This document shows positions 55,634 through 64,000 of a stretch of 64,000 nucleotides of DNA, piece after piece; the stretch's first letter is position 1, and every line of letters begins with the position of its first letter. The notes below the pieces were generated by a model. That model was given only the letters and a program-made list of their open reading frames with translations. It made no database searches and had not been told where the DNA came from. A program made the position numbers and the translations under genes. The DNA is from Lophium mytilinum (taxonomy: Eukaryota; Ascomycota; Dothideomycetes; Mytilinidiales; Mytilinidiaceae). The DNA lies in assembly GCA_010093605.1 (NCBI GenBank), contig MU004185.1, positions 393,334 to 457,333 of the forward strand, in the 5' to 3' direction.

Positions 55634-58600
55634 ATGCCACCTGTCTCAGACCTCGTGAGAGATTCCCGGCTGAAGACTCGATTCTCCTCAAAGTACACTC
55701 AGCATGTCTTCTACGTCTCCGGAGAAACACCGCGCCAGCGGAAAGTGAGAAGAGAGGAGCGATGGGAACGCGGAGAAAGCCTTGGGTCTGGCTCTTTCGG
55801 GACAGTGTGGCTTGAAAAGCTCATGGCCGAGCAGACGAATTCTAAGTTTCGAGCAGTCAAGGAGATCCGGAAGGTTCAGCGCGGCTCAAAGGCGATTGAT
55901 TACAGTCGTGAGCTCGAGGCTATTGCCAAATTCTCCCATGAAAAGGTCAACATTCTTACCACGACAATCTAGCAACGCTAATACCCAGACCAATAGTATG
56001 AACTCTGCTTTGTCAAGTCGTGAGGATGGTACGAAAACGACGATAGTGTCTTCATTGCTATGGAATATTTTCCAGACGGGGATCTTCAAAGTCATCTGTC
56101 GTCGCCTTTGCCAGAGAAAGAAGTTCAGCAGATAACCTTCCAAATTTTAGAGGGACTATCCTTCATGCATGACAACGGTTTCGCCCACCGTGACCTGAAG
56201 CCATCTGTAAGTTCCTTGTGGAAACATCTTCTACTCCGACTCCGACTCCTAATTCTCCTTGCAAGAATATCTTAGTGAAATCAAAAGGCCCCGACTGGTG
56301 GGTCAAAGTTGGAGATTTCGGAATCTCAAAGCGGGCTGAAGAGGGTCTTACTGCCCTGAGAACGTTCAACGGCACTCCTGGGTTCCTAGCGCCCGAATTA
56401 CTGGTTCAAAATGGCCTTCTCGACTCCAATGAACTTGAATTCGGAGACGAATATACGACAGCTGTGGACATCTGGGCACTAGGCGAGATCGTATTCCGTG
56501 CTCTTACGGGCCAGGCGCCGTTCACAAGGTCGTTGGGAGCATATATCAGGGGAACCTCCGCGTTTCCTGCTGAGATGATGCTTTCACATGATATCAGCGG
56601 AGAGGGTTGCGATTTCGTCAAAAGCTTGATGGCTCCACTGCCTAAGGATCGCCCAACCGCCGCGATAGCCCAAGAACGCCCTTGGTTAGAGTCTTTGAGA
56701 CCATCATCTCCCAGATCATCGACAGAATTCGAAAGGTACTTCCATACAACAAAAATTTCATCTTGAGTTTTAGTTTCTCTGACTAACACATTTTAGGTCA
56801 GAGCCTCTACCCAATTCATCTATCTTCGCTGTCGCTTCGGAGAAGCAGGCCCCTAACGAGCCGAATTCCACATGGCTTAATGAAGCTTCCGCTTGCTGGA
56901 GCACCATAGACAGAGCAGCACCCGATAGTATGCTGTCAGGTATGGCAATTGGCATCAAGGATCCGCAAACCGCACGGCCTCGGCCCGAAAATAGTGACGA
57001 GTTCACTACGGCGAGCCATGATAGGACACTCGTCGTGATGGAGCACTCCGGGGAATATATCAATACTGACAACAACTTGATATCGAAGCCCTGGCCGCCT
57101 TGTACAACACCGACTTGGATATCATCGTCCTCGATATCACAGTCCGCCTCCGCCTCCGATCCTGCCAGACCTGGCAAGGAGCACACATACGGTTCATACT
57201 CATTCAACAATCTCAAACCGAGAGAGCGGCCGCATAGTGCTTGTGTTGACACTGATAACAGCCAAGCTGTAGAACAATCAGTTGAAGATTTGGGGAACCC
57301 TCGAAGATCGCGGAGACAGCCAACTGGATTTGCAGCACCTCAGAGACTAGCGGAGAGCTATGAGCCCTATCGTTATCCACCAGTTAGCCCCAGGAACCCT
57401 TTCTCCGCGCCGACAAATGCCTCGAAAGAGCAATGATTAAACCGCGCAAGGGATGTCTTGCTAAGCAACTCTGATCCAGAAACAAAGGCGCGCAACTTCT
57501 ATGCTTTGCATAAATCTAGAAGGGTTGAGGACCTCCAGATAAGCAACGAACTTTTCGTTGAAGTATTTAGCCGGACAAGGTATACCTCTCTTGCAGAGTG
57601 GGAGCAAATCCATCTCGTCCAAGCACTTTTCAATACGGTAGTTCGTCCCCAGCAGCCAAACATAGTGCCGGTTCGTCCCCAGCAGCCATATGAAGTACGT
57701 GCCAATTTCAACGTAAGGAATTACGCAGTGTGCTATCACAACCATCAAAGAATCTTGATCTTTGCAGACATCCCGCTCCTGGAGGCATCTCTGGGCGAGT
57801 GGGGACAAAAAGGCGAACGGCTCCACCGAGGGGTTGTGCCGCACGCCACTGTTGAGAGACTGAAACCGAGTTCCATGGTTACATGGAAAGCCTTACGGAA
57901 CGCCCTATCCTCTCCAGACGATGTGAAAACTCGCTTAGGGAGGCAAAATAGGGAATATAATCCTTTCCCGCCGCAGCAACACTCTGGTAGCCACGGATCT
58001 TACGAGCTGGACAAGGAGCTGAACAGCGCATTATACGAGTTTCCAAAGGAGCTGAACAGAGCCCGCTCATCTGCACAAGCTCTCATCCAAATTGTGGCTT
58101 CCACGCCGTCCTAGGAGCTCCAGGACAAACCTGGCGTCAAGGAACTTGCAACTCACTGTTTGAGAGCGAAACTTGACGTGCTGGCTCGCAGTAACAACCT
58201 CAATCTGAAATCGTATAGCATGCTCAACCCTGTCATGTTGGAAGTCATAAAGCGCCTCGACACCGCACTCTCTGAATACCAAGGCGCCATAACACAGACT
58301 AATCAAAGTGTTGCGTCTCCACCAATGCGGGATAGAAGAACGGTAACGGACAACGATGGTAGTGTAACATTGAGGCGCATGACTGAAAAAGAGGTAGCGG
58401 AACACGAGCGGAACGGTGGCAAGAGAAGAGTTGCAACTCCACCAGGAATGGTCGAAATCGAAACAGACAATAGTAGGCGTCGCGTGACGCTGAGACGCTT
58501 GACCGAAGAAGAAGCAGAACGCGAGCGGAACAGAAAACAGACCACACCTATACCAGGAGAGTCGCTCAGAGTCAAAGTAGACGGCGATGGGGGCGCGACA

Positions 58601-58762
58601 CTCCGACGCCTGACCGAAGAAGAGGCAGCTGCAGAACGACAGCGAGCGCGAAGAGAGCGAAGAGACAAGGCCGGTGTTGTCAGTGATGGAAATGGACTGG
58701 AGCCATTTGGATGTGGACTGGATGGAGGTACCCGAGAAAAGGTTTGTTTTGCACCGCGTTGA
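55634..58762 (+). pseudogene. Ser/Thr protein kinase gene, open except for three in-frame stops
   Basis: Four exons (55634-55945, 55997-56206, 56266-56735, 56797-58762) splice into one continuous 985-codon frame with no frameshift. The kinase domain has the glycine loop (GESLGSGSFGTVW), the ATP-binding Lys (FRAVKEIRK), HRDLKPSNIL across an intron, GDFGISKR and FLAPELL, so it would be active. The C-terminus has three TLRR[LM]TE[EK]E units near 58365, 58485 and 58600. Three stops interrupt the frame: TGA at 56021 (in the kinase domain), TGA at 57434 and TAG at 58112; all are reachable by one C:G to T:A transition. It looks like a freshly disabled gene or one with sequencing errors. A split into separate genes is possible but the frame continuity argues against it. 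Confidence 0.65.
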
Positions 58763-59530
58763 TTGAAGATCGTGGATGATCCTGGCGCCCCAATGCTTTC
58801 CTAGGTCTAAGATTCTCCGCTTCTTATTGGTTTAAACATCTAGTCACGTGGCAATCACGTGATGACCACATAATAATCACCTTCTAGATTAACTAAAATG
58901 CCTACTCTATACCCTCTCATAGCCTTTCTATCCGTTACTTAACTATAACTTTACTGGTTAGTAGTAGGATATAAGTATCTTTAAGCGATTTACTTAAAAC
59001 TTACCTAGACTAAACTACGTCTAGATAGCTACTAGCTATATTAGGTAACCCTCAGCCGTATTGTGGAGCTCCTGGCGCTCCTGGAGCTCCACAGCGATTT
59101 CTGGTGGACCGCCCGTGGATTGAAGGCCTCATCCAGTTCGCTCCGGTCCATTTCCATCACTGGGTGTTGTGATGTCGGCGAGGCAAAATTGGCCATAATT
59201 GATATTCCGAACTGTCTTAAACGCGGTCTCTTCTCTGACGGAATTGAATCTATTTATGCAGATAACCATAGACCTTCCTAAGAAGTCTATAATGCTGGAG
59301 GCGGAAAACTGGCAATGAACATGAGAATTGCTGCTCTACTGACCAATTTCAAATCTAATAGGGCAAACGCTTAATTTCTTTGTATCCGGGCACTCCTTGC
59401 CTGATTTGACTGCACATTAAGCAAGAAGGGATCGTCTGTATAGTCAAAGGATGCTAGAAATGATACATAGTAGATTAATATATACAAAATCATTTCTTCT
59501 TGATCAGCCAGTCCCTTAATAACAACACTC
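58763..59530. other. Intergenic region with a short RIP-like AT-rich patch
   Basis: Two CACGTG boxes lie close together at 58845-58850 and 58856-58861. They are followed at about 58879-59045 by an AT-rich, TpA-heavy patch resembling the RIP-degraded block at the window start, probably a small repeat relic. A 72-codon plus-strand frame at 59063-59281 has no domain. The rest is the 3' flank of the P450 gene. Confidence 0.5.
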
Positions 59531-61215
59531 TTACACCTCGCGTCGCCTCATCCCGACTTGCAAGCCTAGCGGCTTCCTCAAGAATCCCTCTCGCGTCTCC
59601 AAGTCTCCCTGCCTCAGCTCAAATTCATATCGACGGAAGACTGTTGACACAATAAGGGCCAGTTCCATCTCCGCAACGTTGCGGCCCACACAGGCCCGCG
59701 GGCCGTAGCTGAACGGAATAAATGCTGCTTTTTGCGCATCGGTGGCAGTGAACCAGCGGTCTGGACGGTAAACGTCTGCGTCTGCGCCCCAGATGGCGGT
59801 GCTGTGATGGATTGTGTACGCGGGTACAGAAAGAACGGTGAACTGTGGGAAGTGGTGACCGCAGAGGGTGATGCCCGGCCCGGGGGGCAACTGGCGAGGA
59901 AGGCCGAGGGACGAAGTTGAATGGATACGCATTGCTTCTTTGATCACGGCATCAAGACTGTGTTTGGTTTACTACGATTAGCCGAATGTAATGATGGAAT
60001 CGTAAGATGAAACATGAAATCTAGAAGGAACGTACTAAGGTAGATCCTTCACCATGGCGAAGGAGGGAACTGTATCAACATCTGGAATAGCCTGATCTAG
60101 CTCGTCTTGGAGCTTCTTTACTACGTCTGGGTGTTTCAGACAGTGGTACAGTAGGGCACAGCTCGTGTTGCTCGTCGTATCGCTACCAGCAATGAGCTGG
60201 GTGAGGGCTTCAGCAGTCAACTCTTCTCGGCCGAGTTTATCACCTTTTTCATCGCGACCCTCCATAAGCCGGGCGAGTAAATCGACGCGATCGGTTTCAG
60301 GAGCAGCCAAACGGGAATTGACACGAGCCGTTGCAATACCAGCTAGATTTTCGATTGCCTTCATGCCTTGCGAAAAGAACGGATCGGGGAAGTTCTTAGC
60401 GTAGGGCTTAATCTGAGGGAGACATCCAATAGTCCTAGTTCAATTAGCAAATAGGTTCATCAAAGAAACGGCAGTCGACATACCCAGATACCTCGCCACG
60501 CCGGTTCAACACTTCGATAGCTGGAGCGAAAGTTGGCGGCGAATTAGGCGTCAAGCGAACCTCTGCGACATCCTTTCCTTCTTTCAGCATCCCAAAAGGA
60601 GCGCCAAATGCTAGGTCACCAATGATGTCGAAAGCAAGGTAGTTGAACCAGTTCAACGCATCCATGTTCTCATACCCGCCTTTCGCCGACGCTGCCATGC
60701 GGTCCCATTGCTGGACAAGGTCCTCTAGATTATGGTGCATGTACTGCTCAAACTGGCCAACCGACTTGGCGCTGAAGGTATGGGCGACAGTCTTGCGTTT
60801 CCGGGTATGCTCAGCTCGATCACGGGTATTGAAGAGCCCGCGGTGGATGGAGACGAAGGCATCATAGTACTCGCTGAATCATAAGTCAGGAACTTCCTCA
60901 GTCTGCGTATAGCGTATAGTACCTCTTTAAGAAACCGTTCCCGTGCCCGTATATGATCGGGATCGCATCCGCATCCGCAACCGAGATATGATGGGGCTGG
61001 ATACGGACCAGCTTGCCATACTTCTTATGCGCGGCGTCAACGGCAAGATATCGCTTTCCTTGTCGGCATTGAGCGAGCAACCAGAGGTTTGTCCATGCCG
61101 CAGGGAAAGGGCCTGGTATGTCTCTGATAGACCAATTGCGGAGGTATGGAAGAAGATAGTAAAGAACTGGAACCGCCAGGAGGGAGTACCAGGAGAACAA
61201 GAAGGATAGAAACAT
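59531..61215 (-). CDS. bphA: Cytochrome P450, benzoate 4-monooxygenase type (CYP53), 502 aa
   Basis: Four exons (61215-60923, 60873-60484, 60434-60036, 59957-59531) with introns of 49, 49 and 78 bp give 502 residues. An N-terminal membrane anchor (FLFSWYSLLAVPVLYYLLPYL) is followed by the proline hinge DIPGPFPAAW. P450 hallmarks: AGSDTTSNTS in the I helix, KEAMRIH (ExxR), PDRW and the heme loop FSYGPRACVGRN with its Cys ligand. HKKYGKLVRIQPHHISVADADA and GLFNTRDRAEHTRKRK recall CYP53 benzoate para-hydroxylases, which oxidise benzoate to 4-hydroxybenzoate at the ER with a P450 reductase. Exon phases match across all three introns. Confidence 0.92.
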
Positions 61216-63468
61216 ATTTGCGGTTTGTGTATTCTCTGCAGCTTCAGAATCGAATTAAGGTATTTGAAGAAACGTCTCAGTCTTGAATCGGTCCTTTGCC
61301 TGTTTCTCACGGAGTGTCAGGCTCAAATATAGACGCTAAGCTCCGCGAAGCCGATCCGCCTGGTCCAATCGCAACGGTTGCTTGATACTGCTTGGAAGCC
61401 GATATTTCTAGCCGCTCCAGCTTAGCCCTCAACCCCGCGATCAAGAGTGACGTTGTGGAGATAACTCGGGGTCTGCGGTGAGAAAAAGCACTACAGTGCG
61501 GTAGCTTGATTAGTTCTGGAGCGATTGTGGGGTAGAACATCCTAGCGTAGAGGCGTGGCGTGCACGTGACCTGATGCTTTTTAAGGTGAGCGATCATTGG
61601 CTAGTCTCGTAGAGATCAACCGAAAGAGGCATTGCTCTCAAATGGCTCGCGTTGTACCATACTAGCTTCATTCAAGCGAAAGTGGCATGGGATGTGATCA
61701 ACCTTGATTTTCAGCTTCAAACATGATAGTTAGTTGTATTGTCCCAGAAGTGCTTTGCGAGACAGTAGAAACTGTCGCGGTCTTGGATGACCCGACCTCC
61801 GGATCCCCTCACCAATTCAGAAACTTTCAGACTTCCACGAAGTGCGACAACAGGCCCACCCAAAAACTCTGCAGATTACTCAGAATTTTCACGTCCCATT
61901 TCGTTGCGATTCCTGGGGGTCCGCTGAGGTGCTTCGACAGTTGCAGGTGAGCGTAATTATCAGGCTTCAACGCGGCTCACTCCCGAGAAATGTGCCGACG
62001 GTCAGACAGTGCCGATATATTTCCCGAGCGTGGATCACCAGGGTTGGCCCCTCAACTCCCTCAGTTTTGCCTGTGAGCAGAGAGCTCAAGCATGGCGTCA
62101 AGGTCAATTTACCAACACGGTTGTAAGCAGGCGTTTGCAGGTTCCCTTGCCCTGCCTGAGCTGTACATTGCCTTCATCATCCTGCCACTCTATCCCACTC
62201 GCGCTCGTCCAACGGGATATACAGGCTTCCAGGTTGGAGGCGCTAGCATTTTTCGTAAGATCGGAGCATTTCGGCAAGACACGCGTGGTCCTCAATATCG
62301 TAGGCCTCGAGGGCGGCGTCTGGGTGTAATAAGTATCGGAGCGTCGAGTCTTGCGGGTGGCGGAGACATACCATCGGTCCGGTGGATTTGGTGACTCGCG
62401 AAGATAGAATAAATTGGGAAGAAGACCCTCAACTACCTGAGATACTCTCCAAAGCCCGATTCAAGGTCTAAATTTCCCGCGGGCTAAGGAATTTAGGTAG
62501 ATTGTCGCGTGTTGGTACTCGCAAGACTTGATCCAATGTTTCTTCAGGGGCTCTTTAGCTTTGTCAAGAAGGAGTACACAGGCCTATAGAAGGCATCCAC
62601 CCTTGATACAATTTCGGGTTTGAGAAGTTCACATACTTGAACCCAAATCGAGGCATTTCAGAAAGCGGCAAAGTAGTGTATATAGACTTATGGCGATGCA
62701 ATGTAAGTGAAAACTTACTTTTTAGGTATTTGGCGATATATGGCCTATGATCGTTAACTAGAGCTCCATTAGTATGCTTGGTAAATAGCAACAAAACGGG
62801 GTTGGCCCTTTCGCGTGCTTGCTGCAAAACAGCTAACTATCTGGCCTCGAGTAGGCGTCGACGATCTTCTCCGCATGGTTTGATAGCTCTGCGATACGTC
62901 GCAATGGTGCCACAGTTAGCGGGTTGGGTGAATGTTGGCATTTAGCCTGGCTTGGATGTTCTCGCTTTGTGGGTGCATCGTTTATGGTCCTTTTCCGTTG
63001 TAGAACAGATTTTTGAGAACTCGGCTTCTTTGGGGTTATGCAAGCCACAATTTGAGTATGATTGCCCTTAGTCTTCTTCTTTGGCGCCTCGAAGTCGCCA
63101 TGAGCGGGGGATTTGATGGCGGGGAAATAGTATCAAGGGAGTGAAAGAGCCCGAAAGAATGATATGAGGAAGATGATATACAGGAAATGAGCGTGTCTGC
63201 ATCTAGCGGATGGCAATAAAACCACCCTTGGATTCGACTCCGCGAATCCCAATGTAAGAGTCGACCTACGGTTCTCCCCGTTTCAATGCCCGTGGGGGTG
63301 TAAAGTATATATGTCAGTCTACGAGTTTCAGCCACCGAAGTAGCGCGTCTCGCCACTGGACAGTCGCGTTTTGGCAGGCCTCGGCAGTTTCTCTCCTCAT
63401 CTGTTCTGCAAACACCATCGAAAGTCGCATCGAAAATGCGCAATAAATCGTTCCTCCATATCTCCTAG
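61216..63468. other. Gene-poor stretch with a possible coding relic
   Basis: No intact gene is supported. On the minus strand near 62230-62370 a short stretch reading LLHPDAALEAYDIEDHACLA looks protein-like and the same frame continues past a stop for a few dozen codons; it could be a decayed gene but no family was recognised. Other frames near 61.7-63.4 kb have no domain. Confidence 0.4.
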
Positions 63469-63713
63469 CACAATAACAGATGCTCATATTATTGCTCAGA
63501 CCTTCGGATTTACTGTCGACTTTGGACTCGTAGGAGTTCCTGTTTCTGATATAGCAGAACGAGCCATGAACCTGGGAATAAGATTCATCGGCTTCCGCAA
63601 CGAACAGGCCGCTGGCCATGCTGCCACTGCACATATATACTTGACTGGCAAGTCTGGAATACGTCTTGTCGTTCGGACCGGGCGTGCTCCACGCAATTGC
63701 AGGAGTAGGCAAT
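63469..63713 (+). pseudogene. TPP-enzyme (2-hydroxyacyl-CoA lyase-like) N-terminal fragment
   Basis: The translation ITDAHIIAQTFGFTVDFGLVG followed by VPVSDIAERAMNLGIRFIGF, RNEQAAGHAATA and YLTGKSGIRLVV matches the N-terminal domain of peroxisomal 2-hydroxyacyl-CoA lyase/oxalyl-CoA decarboxylase, including the TPP-activating Glu of RNEQA. Just after LVV, at about 63674, the frame shifts; the next frame continues GPGVLHAIAGVGN, the expected following motif, and homology then ends. An acceptor-like CTCCTAG lies directly before the fragment. Only about 80 of the roughly 550 codons of a full gene are present, so this is a truncated relic. Confidence 0.8.
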
Positions 63714-64000
63714 TGTGGCTCCGCGTCTACGCGCTCGATACTGAATAGATTCCTGACTGGACTGAAAAGCCATATTGTCTAACTCTGGAATAGGTTGGGA
63801 ACTCATCAGCTGATTGCTTCCCTCTCTTACTTCTTGATGGTTCTGGTGAGACTTATCTTGTTGGCTAAGGCGACTTCTAGGAGCTCGATACTATATCCCT
63901 CCTCACACCCTACACAAAGCTCACAATACGACCGCCAAATCTCGCTGCTACACCCCAAACCATAGCAAATGCATACAGATGCTCAGGGTATGGAAGGCTA
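63714..64000. other. Window end, nothing recognised
   Basis: No gene or repeat could be supported in the last 287 bp; CT/CA-rich sequence near 63.9 kb may be the leader of a gene starting beyond the window. Confidence 0.4.

Noticed and set aside
57437-58762. Separate genes for the C-terminal parts of the kinase locus
   Set aside because: All pieces share one frame with the kinase domain and no promoter-like gap or good start lies between them, so one interrupted gene is simpler.

Overview
The window is nuclear DNA of a filamentous ascomycete (Pezizomycotina). The genes carry many short GT..AG introns of about 45-100 bp with CTGAC/CTAAC-like branch sites, the protein families are typical of that group (Rlm1 MADS-box factor, CYP53 benzoate hydroxylase, HeLo-type kinase-like protein, Yos9, Jac1, Ptc7), and one end is a TpA-saturated block of the kind left by repeat-induced point mutation (RIP). 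A Dothideomycete-like fungus is my best guess, but the class cannot be fixed from the sequence alone.

Layout. 1-7330: AT-rich, RIP-degraded repeat compartment holding a fossil Ty1/copia LTR retrotransposon (roughly 250-5480, + sense), a 154-bp tandem repeat and a second, unassigned degraded block; it stops abruptly at about 7.33 kb. 8.4-14.8 kb: gene island with a metallo-beta-lactamase-fold protein, a secreted FAS1-domain protein, a DUF3807-like nuclear protein, a CBS-domain protein and a Ptc7-type PP2C phosphatase. 15.4-21.3 kb: accessory stretch with TA-flanked MITEs, a duplicated host segment whose two copies act as empty sites for each other's MITE, a 163-bp tandem duplication and a small DUF3140 gene. 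23.1-27.8 kb: Rlm1-type MADS-box regulator and a penta-EF-hand protein. 28.8-30.65 kb: ten degenerate tandem units of about 185 bp, a nucleosome-length satellite-like array. 31.4-36.1 kb: divergent F-box/LRR-like protein and Rex1-type RNA exonuclease. 37.2 kb: a pogo-like MITE. 38.4-42.4 kb: a 1206-residue Cys-pair/coiled-coil/AT-hook protein with an internal coding minisatellite.

44.1-52.9 kb is a dense housekeeping run: two conserved unknowns (one a membrane protein), the Fe-S co-chaperone Jac1, the ER lectin Yos9 with a KEEL tail, a short-chain dehydrogenase relative lacking the catalytic Tyr/Lys, and cytidine deaminase. 53.3-58.8 kb holds a divergent pair: a HeLo-like/pseudokinase protein and a long Ser/Thr kinase gene whose frame is open for about 3 kb except for three in-frame stops. 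A CYP53 P450 follows (59.5-61.2 kb), then a mostly gene-free tail with a truncated, frameshifted TPP-enzyme fragment.

Most genes are unrelated housekeeping functions without operon-like logic. The best candidates for something new are the kinase/HeLo pair (reminiscent of fungal nonself-recognition or cell-death proteins), the nucleosome-length repeat array, the reciprocal MITE empty sites and the non-canonical SDR. No tRNA, rRNA or CRISPR was seen. Exon borders were read by eye; for every multi-exon model the exon lengths sum to a whole number of codons.
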